Assembly: GCA_964492495.1 (NCBI GenBank) | Contig: CAZBKJ010000017.1 | Span: forward strand, 1-26,994 | DNA from: CAZBKJ01 sp964492495 | GTDB lineage: Bacteria > Patescibacteriota > Microgenomatia > UBA1400 > UBA12028 | DNA: 26,994 nucleotides | Direction: 5' to 3' | Shown here: positions 7,300-15,341 of the stretch, piece by piece | Layout: each line of letters begins with the position of its first letter | How positions within the stretch are numbered: position 1 is the first letter of the stretch | Notes under the pieces: model-generated | What the model saw: only the letters and a program-made list of their open reading frames with translations | Database searches by the model: none | Told to the model about the DNA's origin: nothing | Translations under genes and position numbers: made by a program

Positions 7300-7560
7300 A
7301 TGATCCTCCATGAACTCTATCATCGCTCGTCGCATTATTTGTTTTTACTTATTGTTGAATCGATCGTGTTTTCGCTCTTTATTTTGACTGATTCTACGAT
7401 CTATCGTGATGTCCTTGCACTATTTTGTGGAGTCTTTTACATGGGGTGGGGTGTCTATACTCATTCAGGAGAATTGATTACATCACGTTTGATTTTTGAG
7501 TACGTTGCAATCGGGACTTTGGCAAGTTGTATACTTCTTTTACTTTCACATGCTGTATAG
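7300..7560 (+). CDS. Small membrane protein of unknown function
   Basis: Its 86 residues form about three hydrophobic helices (roughly 12-29, 36-52 and 65-84) with little loop between them. It starts 7 bases after the CAP-protein stop codon with no recognisable Shine-Dalgarno, so it is probably translated from the same mRNA. It may assist the CAP protein, whose C-terminal helices are close by, but this is only contextual. Its length, complete frame and tight spacing favour a real gene. Confidence 0.6.
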   Translation: MILHELYHRSSHYLFLLIVESIVFSLFILTDSTIYRDVLALFCGVFYMGWGVYTHSGELITSRLIFEYVAIGTLASCILLLLSHAV

Positions 7561-7590
7561 TCTTGTGGATGTAGACAGAAAGGACTGTGT

Positions 7591-8307
7591 ATGAAAGGTA
7601 TTATTTTGGCTGGTGGAGCAGGAACACGACTGAATCCTCTAACGAAAGTTACAAGCAAGCAACTTCTTCCCATCTATAACAAGCCGATGATCTACTATCC
7701 TCTTGAAACCCTGCTAGCTGCAGGAATCAAGGAAGTACTTCTAATCATTGCTCCTGACCATGCGGGTGACTTTGTCAAACTTCTTGGGAGTGGACGACAG
7801 TTTGGATGTAAATTTTCCTACGAAGTTCAGGAAAAACCTGACGGACTGGCACAAGCCTTTATCATCGGAGAAAACTTTATCGGTGATGATAACGTGACAC
7901 TCATCCTTGGAGATAATTTGTTTGAAGATGATTTCTCGACCGCAATTACTGGTTTTGAAAAAGGTGCACGTGTCTTTGCAAAAAAAGTAGCAGATCCACA
8001 GCGATTTGGGGTGGTTGCTTTTGATGAGAACAACAAAGCAACGTCCATCGTCGAAAAACCCACAGAACCAGCTTCTGACTTTGCAGTCACAGGACTCTAT
8101 ATCTATGACAACACAGTCGTACAAAAAGCCAAGTCACTGGCTCCTTCGGCACGTGGAGAGCTCGAGATCACAGATCTCAACAATGTCTATCTTCAGGAAG
8201 GCTCCCTCGACGTTGCGTTTGTCGATGGCAAATGGCTTGATACCGGCACGTTTGAAAGTCTCTATGAGGCGATCACGTTTGCACGGGAAAAAGAACTGAA
8301 GAAATAA
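7591..8307 (+). CDS. rfbA: Glucose-1-phosphate thymidylyltransferase-like nucleotidyltransferase (short RmlA type)
   Basis: It is predicted to couple a sugar 1-phosphate to a nucleoside triphosphate (dTTP in RmlA), making an activated sugar for surface glycans. The 238 residues carry the N-terminal GGAGTRLNPLT motif, QLLPIYNKPMIYYPL, EKPDGLAQAF, LILGDN and the second-half VDGKWLDTGTFESL. It lacks the ~50-residue C-terminal extension of classical RmlA (~290 residues), placing it in the shorter group, where substrate choice is less certain. A Shine-Dalgarno AAAGGA lies about 8 bases before the ATG. A possible promoter (TATAGT near 7555) overlaps the end of the preceding gene. No other rml genes are in the window, so the final sugar cannot be named. 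Confidence 0.88.
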   Translation: MKGIILAGGAGTRLNPLTKVTSKQLLPIYNKPMIYYPLETLLAAGIKEVLLIIAPDHAGDFVKLLGSGRQFGCKFSYEVQEKPDGLAQAFIIGENFIGDDNVTLILGDNLFEDDFSTAITGFEKGARVFAKKVADPQRFGVVAFDENNKATSIVEKPTEPASDFAVTGLYIYDNTVVQKAKSLAPSARGELEITDLNNVYLQEGSLDVAFVDGKWLDTGTFESLYEAITFAREKELKK

Positions 8308-8391
8308 AATGAGCATCTTTTACAGAGCTCTACATTGTCATTGTAACGAGTAAATTCGAATGGAGTAAGAACCAGTCAGGCTTACACAACA
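8308..8391. other. Convergent intergenic spacer with no visible terminator
   Basis: These 84 bases separate the ends of two convergent genes. I see no stem followed by a T-run in either direction. Like most gene ends here, transcription must stop by another means or run through. Confidence 0.4.
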
Positions 8392-9363
8392 TCATGTTTT
8401 GGGTAAACGAGGGTAGTGGTTTTCTTCAGCTCGATGTTTCATTCCTGAAACCAATATTCGTGGGAAGCTAAAAGAGTCAGGTGCCTTTGTTTGTGAGATC
8501 GTCAACGTGGTGCTTGTAACGTAATTCATTGCATATTCCCATATTTCAGTAAAAGATTTTTTTATATCTAATAACGGTGTACAACCACTTGCGAGGAAAA
8601 ATGCATTTGCCTTTGGATTATCAGAAAGTGATTGAAACAAACTTTTTAGATTGGAAAGAATTTGAGGGTTTAGTTTTATGTTCTTATTCTCGCTTGAAGC
8701 GTCCCGTATTTTACCTAAACCTGTGTTCGTTGCGCGAGCAGAATATAGATTGACAGTAATGGGTTTTTGTCTATTTTTAAACAGATCTGAAAGGTAAGCA
8801 GACAATTGGCGTCCAGAATAAATAGCATCATCAATAACAGTGATACTTTGATACTGAGCCACTTCTTCATCTGAAACGACTTTTACAGTCTTTCCCAGTT
8901 GTTTGGCATACATCTTCACAAGCTTTATCATAAATTCGTTACTGTTTTCAGAGTTTTGAGAATCAAAATTGGCCTCACGAGCTTTCTCACTAGGAATCCA
9001 CAACACTATATCTCCTTCTTTGTTATCGTGAACAACTTTTTTTGCAGTTTCAATTAATTCTTCTATTGTAATAATTTCAATCTTTGAGATCAAAATTTTT
9101 GCCAGATCTTGCACAGCTTCTTTTTTTGGCTGCTTTGTTGATACATCATAATATGTCGAAAGAAATAAATTTATCGATTCAACTATTCTTGCTTGAGCAT
9201 TTTGTTCAGAAGGTGTGAATTTTTGAACGTGCTCTATGTTGGCAAGTATTCTTTGAGCAATATTTTGAGTCAATGTAAGAAGCTCTTTTGTAACTATATC
9301 AAGATCTATATCTGCCTCAACGAAATTGGATCTGTCGATATGACTAAGAGGTTCTGGTGTCAT
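8392..9363 (-). CDS. Phosphoribosyltransferase-fold protein of unknown substrate
   Basis: The only recognisable motif in this 323-residue protein is TVIDDAIYSGRQL (about 175-187), the PRPP-binding signature of type I phosphoribosyltransferases: hydrophobic strand, two acidic residues, then a Gly-containing loop. A helical N-terminal region (about 20-115) precedes it, and IVLWIPSE (119-126) may be the first core strand. The C-terminal region (about 225-323) is not recognised. Classical purine or pyrimidine PRTases are ~180-240 residues, so this is not a simple housekeeping enzyme. A regulatory or accessory role is possible. The gene is visibly more AT-rich than its neighbours, with Asn/Lys/Ile-rich codons, and stands alone between two operons, suggesting a separate acquisition. 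Confidence 0.65.
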   Translation of the reverse strand: MTPEPLSHIDRSNFVEADIDLDIVTKELLTLTQNIAQRILANIEHVQKFTPSEQNAQARIVESINLFLSTYYDVSTKQPKKEAVQDLAKILISKIEIITIEELIETAKKVVHDNKEGDIVLWIPSEKAREANFDSQNSENSNEFMIKLVKMYAKQLGKTVKVVSDEEVAQYQSITVIDDAIYSGRQLSAYLSDLFKNRQKPITVNLYSARATNTGLGKIRDASSENKNIKLNPQILSNLKSLFQSLSDNPKANAFFLASGCTPLLDIKKSFTEIWEYAMNYVTSTTLTISQTKAPDSFSFPRILVSGMKHRAEENHYPRLPKT

Positions 9364-9431
9364 AGTAAACTATGTAGATAGGGTTAGACCTTGTTTTGCA
9401 CTATCGTATAAAAATGAGAATAAACTATTTT

Positions 9432-10370
9432 TTATACCCCGTAAATAAGAACCATCACCAAAATTCCCCACAGGAAACAGGTAATAAGGAGAGGCTTGTC
9501 ACGAAGAAGCACTCGTTCTGGGCTCTCCCCTTGGTTGTCCTCGTAGACCAATTGGAGATACCTCATGACTCCAAAAATGACAAGTGGAACGGTGATCATA
9601 AGCCATTTCTCAGCTGTAAAGGTTCTCGGCAAGAGTGCATACAAACTCGTAAACAATACTCCTTGAGGTTTGAATTCATCTCGCTGAAAGGTGTAGAGGG
9701 CATAGGTAAGCCACGTGGCGTTTGCAAACATTCCCACATACACATCCAAGAGCCGCTGGGTATAGTGCGAGAGTGTTTCTCGGTGTTTAGACAGATCTTC
9801 ACCTCGTCCTTGAAGTAGCGTTCGTTCACTCTGTCTTTTTCCAACCGCCAAAAAGAGTGAGGCAGAGATTACGGTCAGTAAAAACCACACACTCATGTGA
9901 AGGTTCACAATCACCGCTCCAGCATAGATTCGAATCAAAAATCCTGCCGCTATCGACATGACATCCAAGATGGGAACATGTTTGAGGTAGTAGGTGTAGA
10001 GCAAATGCAACAAAATGTACGCCACTGTAAGTGACGTAAAGAATGGTGAGATCATGAGGGACGCAATACTGACAACCCCAACAAGCAGTGCCGCAACCCC
10101 AAGAGCTATGGAGACAGGAAGTTCACCAGATGCAATTGGACGCTTTTTCTTAAAAGGGTGCAGCCGATCCTGAGGTGCATCGACAATATCATTGAGGATA
10201 TACACTGCTGAGGATAACAAACAAAAAATGAAAAATGCGAAGGTAACAGATGAAAAATATCCGGGTTCAAAGAAAAACCCAGAGAACACAAGAGCCGCAT
10301 ACAGCGATAGATTTTTTATCCATTGCCTCGGCCTGATTTCCCGAATTGTGTGAAAAATAATCGAAGCCAT
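9432..10370 (-). CDS. UbiA-family prenyltransferase, decaprenyl-phosphate phosphoribosyltransferase-like
   Basis: An integral membrane enzyme predicted to transfer 5-phosphoribose from PRPP to a polyprenyl phosphate, the first step toward lipid-linked pentoses such as decaprenyl-phosphoryl arabinose. Family features are RPRQWIKN near the N-terminus and the Asp-rich motif LNDIVDAPQDRLHPFKKKRPIASG (written here only to name it; NDxxDxxxD at about 60-68), plus about eight further hydrophobic helices. I use the ATG at 10370; the one at 10385 would add MYDCD and lengthen the overlap with the upstream WecA-like gene (already 55 bases). The overlap implies co-transcription. The epimerase/oxidase pair DprE1/DprE2 is not in the window, so the downstream sugar is unknown. 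Confidence 0.87.
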   Translation of the reverse strand: MASIIFHTIREIRPRQWIKNLSLYAALVFSGFFFEPGYFSSVTFAFFIFCLLSSAVYILNDIVDAPQDRLHPFKKKRPIASGELPVSIALGVAALLVGVVSIASLMISPFFTSLTVAYILLHLLYTYYLKHVPILDVMSIAAGFLIRIYAGAVIVNLHMSVWFLLTVISASLFLAVGKRQSERTLLQGRGEDLSKHRETLSHYTQRLLDVYVGMFANATWLTYALYTFQRDEFKPQGVLFTSLYALLPRTFTAEKWLMITVPLVIFGVMRYLQLVYEDNQGESPERVLLRDKPLLITCFLWGILVMVLIYGV

Positions 10371-11395
10371 ATCGCAATCATACACACTACAACGCCAACA
10401 AGCAAAATAGCAAATACTTTTTGGCCACTGGATAGACTCAAAGAAATCATCCCAAGGGCAGCAGCACTCGCCCAGTAAAAGAAGGCAACTTGTTTTTTTG
10501 TCATCCCGGCATCAAGCAAGGCATGATGCAGATGCGACCGGTCTCCTTGAAACGGAGATTTTTTTTGCTGGATGCGTTTGAGTACGACAAATACAGCATC
10601 AGCCATGGGGACTGCGAGCACCAAAATAGCGGTCGCAAGCTTGGTTCCGGACAAAATAGCGAGGATGGCAAGGAAAAATCCGGCTAAGGTACTAGCTCCA
10701 AACCCTGACATCATTTTTTGCGGGTACATGTTCCAGTACAAAAATCCGAGATAACTTCCAGCAACAATAAGTGAGAGCGTATAGACAACTCCCTGTGTTG
10801 GATCATCAATAAAGCGGGTGGTGAGCACGGCTATCGTGAGTGCCGCAATTGCCACAAACCCAGGCATTTGGCCATCAAGACCCGTTGAGAAGTTGATGCT
10901 ATTCATACACCAGACGATCCAGAGAATTGCCAATCCCCAAACAAGTGGTTGTGTGACGATGTGAAGGTTTCCTACGGAAAAGCCATACGAAAATGCATCA
11001 AAGTGAATGATACCCCCGAATGGGTTGGTCACATACGAAATCCCAATTCCACCAAGAACTGCGCAAATCGCAGCAACGAGCTGAACACCTAGTCTTGCAA
11101 GTGGTGGGGGATTTTTTATATCATCCCAAATCCCAAGGAGAAGAAGAATGAAAGCACCGATAAGAATCCCGTAGATTTCTTTCGTGTGAGGAGCAAACAG
11201 CAAAATACCAAGGGCTACTGCAGCGAAAATAACAATTCCACCACCTCGTGGAAGCGGTGTTGTGTGGAGTACCTTTGGATGAGCGTACGTGGTTGGATCA
11301 TCAAGCCACTTGTTTTTTTTGTACAGCGAAATGACAAATGGGGCGATTCCAAGCGCTGTAAAAAAAGGAATCAAAAGATGTAGGAGGAAGATCAT
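10316..11395 (-). CDS. WecA/TagO-like polyprenyl-phosphate sugar-1-phosphate transferase
   Basis: This multi-spanning enzyme (GT4 superfamily, with MraY) moves a sugar 1-phosphate from a UDP-sugar to undecaprenyl phosphate, starting synthesis of a surface polysaccharide. Motifs: LGIWDDIKN (Asp91-Asp92), MNSINFSTGLDGQ (about 164-176, corresponding to NxxNxxDGLDG) and DRSHLHHAL near residue 290, the His-rich cytoplasmic loop typical of WecA/TagO. About ten or eleven hydrophobic helices are visible. The ATG at 11395 overlaps the stop of the preceding gene as ATGA, indicating translational coupling. A longer frame start at 11464 would add a Cys/Ser-rich stretch overlapping the upstream gene by 73 bases and is unlikely. 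Confidence 0.9.
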   Translation of the reverse strand: MIFLLHLLIPFFTALGIAPFVISLYKKNKWLDDPTTYAHPKVLHTTPLPRGGGIVIFAAVALGILLFAPHTKEIYGILIGAFILLLLGIWDDIKNPPPLARLGVQLVAAICAVLGGIGISYVTNPFGGIIHFDAFSYGFSVGNLHIVTQPLVWGLAILWIVWCMNSINFSTGLDGQMPGFVAIAALTIAVLTTRFIDDPTQGVVYTLSLIVAGSYLGFLYWNMYPQKMMSGFGASTLAGFFLAILAILSGTKLATAILVLAVPMADAVFVVLKRIQQKKSPFQGDRSHLHHALLDAGMTKKQVAFFYWASAAALGMISLSLSSGQKVFAILLVGVVVCMIAIWLRLFFTQFGKSGRGNG

Positions 11396-11721
11396 AGAAC
11401 AGCTGTAGCTATATGGATAAAGGCTACCACAAGTAAGAAGAGTGGGATGTAGGAAAACATCCACAACATAGCGGCTAGCTCGGGTGTAAAAAGTTTTTTA
11501 TGGGAAAGAAGCAGTGTGTGAATAGCAGTCAAGATAAAACTAAGTGCGGGGAAGATAAAGATCCAGACGCTTCGTTCCAACTGCTGTTCTGGGATTGCAA
11601 CTGAATACCACAAAGGGATCTGATCTGGGGCAAAAGAAAAAACAAATGCACTACCGGTAAACAAAAGGATCGTTACCGCAATACCGACAACTGAGTGAAG
11701 TGAGATTTTTTCAAGTGACAT
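11392..11721 (-). CDS. Small membrane protein of unknown function, DUF1648-like by appearance
   Basis: A 109-residue protein with three hydrophobic helices at about 11-29, 50-70 and 84-107. The segment after the first helix, PDQIPLWYSVAIPEQQL, with a following IFIFPALS helix, resembles the DUF1648 pattern (PxxIPxHW...P), but I cannot confirm membership. It sits between the GT-C gene (one base upstream) and the WecA-like gene (ATGA overlap downstream), so it is part of the envelope-glycan operon and may support one of those enzymes. Confidence 0.65.
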   Translation of the reverse strand: MSLEKISLHSVVGIAVTILLFTGSAFVFSFAPDQIPLWYSVAIPEQQLERSVWIFIFPALSFILTAIHTLLLSHKKLFTPELAAMLWMFSYIPLFLLVVAFIHIATAVL

Positions 11722-11722
11722 A

Positions 11723-13312
11723 TTATTTCATTCTCTTGTAGACATCGATATGTCCTATCTCTCGTGACTTCATGTACTGTAGTTCCAAAATATCTTGAAG
11801 CGCTACAAATGGTTTTTCGTACGTTGTATCGATAAATATGTATTTGAGCTCGTGGTGTTCAATTGCTTGTGCGGTTTCTTGAGACCCATTAAAGTCTTTG
11901 ATGTGGTAGGCACTTGTAAATCGTCCAGGAGGAAGTCGACGGCTGAGCGCATAGAGCCCAGGGACATCTCCCCAGATAAAGATTCGCTCATCGCTGGTCG
12001 TAGCGCCTGTAACGAAGGTAGCTGCGTTGTACACATCAGGGAGTTTTGGATCAAAGTATCGCAAGTACTCTTCTTGAGATTTGTTTCCTGTCATACGCAT
12101 GATGTAGTTTTTATAGTACGGCAAGAGTGGATAGTACCAGAATTGAATCGAAATAAGACTCACGATAAAAATCGCAAATGTTGTAGCTATAGTTACTGGT
12201 GGAATGAAGCGAGAGATCGAAGGGAAAAGGGAAAAAGAAGAAGGTGTGTTTTTTGGCTGTCTATGTTGCAAAAATTGTACAAAAATGACAAGTAACAAAC
12301 TCAGCGGTGCAACAATCTGAATCAAATAGTGTGGATATGGTCGCTCCGATAGTAGTGCGCCAAAGAGAGCGAACGCAAACCAGAGTAAAAGTAGCGTGAG
12401 GGTTCGTCCGTTCTTTTTTGTCAGTGCCACAACCGCAAGAAGCCCGAGTACAAGAATAATTGCACGGGTTTTTAAGCCCGACTCACCTAAGTTTTGCGCT
12501 TCATGACTGCCTGTCTGCCAAGAAGACAGATAGCCAACATTTTGAGCAAACGCCGCAATAATATATTGTTTGCCCGCTCCAAGACTCGCGTAGTAGACAA
12601 GTGTGAGAATAATCGGAAGGAGAAAGGCAACTGAAAACAAAAGAATCTGTTTTCCCTGCCTCATCACAAATTCTTTGGGTTTGGTCATCTTTTCATGGAA
12701 AATTGGGACAATCAAAAAGAAGAACACTCCCGCTGCAGCGGCATCAAAGAGGGCAGGAACTTTTATTAAAAATGCCAATGTAAAAAAGAATCCGGAGAGA
12801 AGTATCTCCCGCGTATTTTTTCCTTTCAGGAGAAAATAAAACCCGAGTAGTGTCGGAAGTACCATGAAAATTTCTCCATTGGCAATCGCTCCTTCAACAA
12901 AAAATGGCAGGAATGCAAATAGAGCAGTCGCGATCGTTGAGTACTGGACTTTTGGAAACTCTATTCCACCAATGATTGTCTTCCCTGGGTTTTCATTTGT
13001 ATCTAAAAGCAAATGAGATAGCCTTTCAAAAATGATAATCGAGACAGAGTTCCAGAAGAATAAAAAGAAACGGAACCAAAACACTGACCCAGTAAGGGCT
13101 GCCATAAAGTACAAAAGTGGTGGCTTATTATCATGAATGTCTTTGTACAAATGAAGACCTTTGCGGATTGCTTGGCCTAAGGTGAGATAGATTCCTTCGT
13201 CACCGTACCAATAGGGTTCTAGGAAACTTGGTAGCCGTAGGAGTGCACAGAAGCACAAAATCCAAATAAGGTATTCGTGTCGAAGAAGGAGTGATTGAAT
13301 TTTTTTCCCCAT
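11723..13312 (-). CDS. GT-C fold membrane glycosyltransferase (PMT/ArnT-like)
   Basis: The 529-residue protein has the layout of lipid-sugar-dependent mannosyl/arabinosyl transferases: an N-terminal helix, then an external loop with the acidic pair GDEG (Asp38-Glu39, the usual catalytic site), DNKPPLLYF (about 61-69), about ten further membrane helices, and a C-terminal soluble domain (about 400-529). Such enzymes use polyprenyl-phosphate sugars outside the membrane to glycosylate proteins or lipids. The donor may be made by neighbouring genes (inference). An extended -10 (TGATAAACT, minus strand, hexamer 13319-13324) ends 6 bases before the ATG, so the gene appears to have its own leaderless promoter although it lies downstream of the GT2 gene. 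Confidence 0.88.
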   Translation of the reverse strand: MGKKIQSLLLRHEYLIWILCFCALLRLPSFLEPYWYGDEGIYLTLGQAIRKGLHLYKDIHDNKPPLLYFMAALTGSVFWFRFFLFFWNSVSIIIFERLSHLLLDTNENPGKTIIGGIEFPKVQYSTIATALFAFLPFFVEGAIANGEIFMVLPTLLGFYFLLKGKNTREILLSGFFFTLAFLIKVPALFDAAAAGVFFFLIVPIFHEKMTKPKEFVMRQGKQILLFSVAFLLPIILTLVYYASLGAGKQYIIAAFAQNVGYLSSWQTGSHEAQNLGESGLKTRAIILVLGLLAVVALTKKNGRTLTLLLLWFAFALFGALLSERPYPHYLIQIVAPLSLLLVIFVQFLQHRQPKNTPSSFSLFPSISRFIPPVTIATTFAIFIVSLISIQFWYYPLLPYYKNYIMRMTGNKSQEEYLRYFDPKLPDVYNAATFVTGATTSDERIFIWGDVPGLYALSRRLPPGRFTSAYHIKDFNGSQETAQAIEHHELKYIFIDTTYEKPFVALQDILELQYMKSREIGHIDVYKRMK

Positions 13313-13318
13313 ACACTG

Positions 13319-13327
13319 AGTTTATCA
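13319..13327 (-). promoter_or_regulatory. Extended -10 for a leaderless GT-C mRNA
   Basis: On the minus strand TGATAAACT matches the TGn-TAnnnT extended -10 form and ends 6 bases before the ATG at 13312. There is no Shine-Dalgarno in between. It lies in the 30-base gap after the 13343-13678 gene, so it would be an internal promoter of the glycan block. Confidence 0.5.
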
Positions 13328-13342
13328 GAAAACAGCTAGTGA

Positions 13343-13678
13343 TTAATAGCGGGGGCGAACAATGGGGATCGTATTCTCAGTGTTTTGTTGTGCAACTCTG
13401 ATAGTTTCTTCCCGTTCGGGCGTGTCTACAGCTCCGATACCGAGAGTTGTTGAGCTGCCGTCTATATAGAGCTTTTCGCGATATCTCCAAATGAGTCCGG
13501 CATCGTCAATTTTTTTGTTTTCTGTATTTGGAACTTCAGCGTCAATTTTTGCATGACTTATTCTGTGTTCGGCACCAACGTAAATTGTTTCACCTCGGCG
13601 AATGAAGCGATTAGCAGCTGTGACAACATCTGGAGGAAGTAAACCGACTGTATCTTTGGAAAGTATGAAGTATTCCAT
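13343..13678 (-). CDS. Hypothetical soluble protein
   Basis: This 111-residue protein has no signal peptide or membrane helix and I do not recognise it. It is hydrophilic, with Glu, Thr and Arg throughout. It starts 3 bases after the stop of the GT2 gene and precedes the GT-C gene by 30 bases, which supports translation as part of the glycan operon. Nothing in the sequence suggests catalysis. Confidence 0.6.
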   Translation of the reverse strand: MEYFILSKDTVGLLPPDVVTAANRFIRRGETIYVGAEHRISHAKIDAEVPNTENKKIDDAGLIWRYREKLYIDGSSTTLGIGAVDTPEREETIRVAQQNTENTIPIVRPRY

Positions 13679-13681
13679 ACG

Positions 13682-15220
13682 CTATACTTTTTCAGTCACG
13701 CGATATTCTAAGTATTTGCCAAGCATGAGTCTGGTATGTGCATCAAGTCCTGGAAGGGCTGAGAAAAAGAATCCTAAGATTGGAAGGAGTAAAAACTCAA
13801 GTGGCTGTAAGATTAGTCCAAAAATGGAAGCCTTCTTTGGTCGTGCCGGTCTACTCTGAGCGTCAATCAAAAAGATCACAACCAGCGAGATAAGGGAGAT
13901 CGTGAGAAGTGTTGATGTAACCTGAGGGAGTCTTTTTCCAAGTGTAAAGCGGTTGAATTCTTCGTTTAAGAATGGAGGTAAGAGTGCTCCAATGGTGATC
14001 GCAAACCAGTTGACTGGCCACAAGAAGTGATCCTCGATCGTCTTTATGACACGGATGGTTTTGTCCCAGAATGGAACCCCTTCAGCAAGAATCCATTGTT
14101 TGATGATATATGCGTCGTCACTGACTCCCCAAGCCCAGCGTTTGATCTGCTCATATTGGTTAAACATGGTTGACCAGAATCCATGCGCTTCCGCTGCATC
14201 AGCCATGATTGGCAAGAAGATTGGTTCAACCTCAAGGTCTCCTTTGAGTGCAAAATACGCCTTGAAAAATAAACGATAGTCTTCTGGAATAACATCAGTA
14301 TCCCAGTATCCAATGCGATCAATGAGGGAGAGTGAGGTTGTATAGGTGGAGAAGTTCACCAAGCGATCTTGTCGCATCAAAATAAACATTTGCGTCACGG
14401 AAAAGATAGATGCAAGCACACGAACAGGTGCAGGAACTTTCCAGATGTTGTTATAAAACCGAATGCTTCCTTGCCAGATACGGTTGTATTTTTTTGGATG
14501 ACGGATAAATTCGTAGGTTATTGCCGCGAAGTACGAATGATGAAATCGTGCGTCTGCATCCTCACTACTAATAGTGATGTTTTCAATGGGGATTGCAGCT
14601 TGATGTGGGTTGCCTCCTAAGAGTGGCAAGTCTTTTTCTCGATCAACAAGAAAGCGTTTGGAGAGTTTTGCTCCCCAAGCCGTGTTGGAAGACTTTCCTT
14701 TTACTTCTCCGTCAATGTCAGGGTGAAAGGTAGCCCAAAGATTTCCAAACGTCTTGCCGTATGTGGCCAAGAGTCCTTTTGCTTTTTCTCGTGCTGGTGC
14801 ACCCTCTCTATCTTCAAACGACAACATAATATGGATGTTTGAAACAGGGTAGGTTTGTGAAGCAAGACTCGCGAGGGTTTCTTCTAAAATATGCACAGGC
14901 TCTTGGTAGGTGGGAATAATAATAATGTGATGGATATTGGAGTAATCCTTTCCTAACGACTTCAAGTCTCCTAACCAGTCATTTTTCATACTCGCACGAA
15001 TTCGAAAGTGAGCGATCAGTGAAAGGGTCGCCATGCTCAGTGAGCGGTAGAGCCAATACACTGAGAAAGCGATGATGTAGTACGCGACAAGCTCAGGAAC
15101 GATATACGATCCCCAAAATGGAAACAGTATCAGCGACCACGAAAAAAATCCTGGAAGGATCTCTAAAAAACGTTGGGTTCGTACAGGATGTCGTCTGACA
15201 TATCTTTTAAGAGGAGACAT
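13682..15220 (-). CDS. Membrane-bound family 2 glycosyltransferase
   Basis: A processive-type GT2 predicted to polymerise or transfer sugars at the inner face of the membrane. Two helices at about 22-60 precede the catalytic domain: IIIPTYQEP (100-108), the SSEDADAR metal/nucleotide motif (about 218-225) and QYEQIKRWAWG (about 357-367), which matches the Q(Q/R)xRW acceptor motif with a Tyr-Glu-Gln-Ile-Lys spacing. Four to five helices (about 385-490) follow. The 512 residues fit cellulose/hyaluronan synthase-like enzymes without a PilZ domain. TACAAT (minus, 15227-15232) ends 6 bases before the ATG, so this first gene of the glycan block is probably leaderless. Its 5' end abuts repeat island 1. 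Confidence 0.88.
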   Translation of the reverse strand: MSPLKRYVRRHPVRTQRFLEILPGFFSWSLILFPFWGSYIVPELVAYYIIAFSVYWLYRSLSMATLSLIAHFRIRASMKNDWLGDLKSLGKDYSNIHHIIIIPTYQEPVHILEETLASLASQTYPVSNIHIMLSFEDREGAPAREKAKGLLATYGKTFGNLWATFHPDIDGEVKGKSSNTAWGAKLSKRFLVDREKDLPLLGGNPHQAAIPIENITISSEDADARFHHSYFAAITYEFIRHPKKYNRIWQGSIRFYNNIWKVPAPVRVLASIFSVTQMFILMRQDRLVNFSTYTTSLSLIDRIGYWDTDVIPEDYRLFFKAYFALKGDLEVEPIFLPIMADAAEAHGFWSTMFNQYEQIKRWAWGVSDDAYIIKQWILAEGVPFWDKTIRVIKTIEDHFLWPVNWFAITIGALLPPFLNEEFNRFTLGKRLPQVTSTLLTISLISLVVIFLIDAQSRPARPKKASIFGLILQPLEFLLLPILGFFFSALPGLDAHTRLMLGKYLEYRVTEKV

Positions 15221-15226
15221 GGGAGT

Positions 15227-15232
15227 ATTGTA
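15227..15232 (-). promoter_or_regulatory. -10 box of the GT2 gene (leaderless)
   Basis: TACAAT on the minus strand ends 6 bases before the ATG at 15220, leaving no room for a Shine-Dalgarno. No TG extension or clear -35 is seen. The heptamer repeat array begins about 40 bases further upstream. Confidence 0.5.
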
Positions 15233-15271
15233 CGGTTTGCGTGAAAAAAAAGGCAGAGGGAAAAGAGGTGG

Positions 15272-15341
15272 GACAAGAGGACAGGTACAAGGGGCAAGAG
15301 GTCAGAGGTAAGGGGTCAGGGACAAGAGGACAGAGGACAGG
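15272..15341 (+). repeat. Heptamer array 1: ten tandem 7-bp units (GGNMAGR)
   Basis: Ten 7-bp units follow without a gap. They include GACAAGA, GGACAGG, TACAAGG, GGCAAGA, GGTCAGA, GGTAAGG and GGTCAGG. Nearly all fit GGNMAGR (M is A or C, R is A or G). The array ends exactly where the palindromic unit starting GCTTCTCC begins. Positions 15282-15305 match 24066-24089 inside tatD at 21 of 24 bases. The strand is purine-rich; I see no gene here, and the frame on the opposite strand is just the repeat read through. Confidence 0.85.

Noticed and set aside
7741..8124. A 127-codon minus-strand frame within rfbA
   Set aside because: It lies entirely inside a gene with clear motifs; the protein is a shadow translation.
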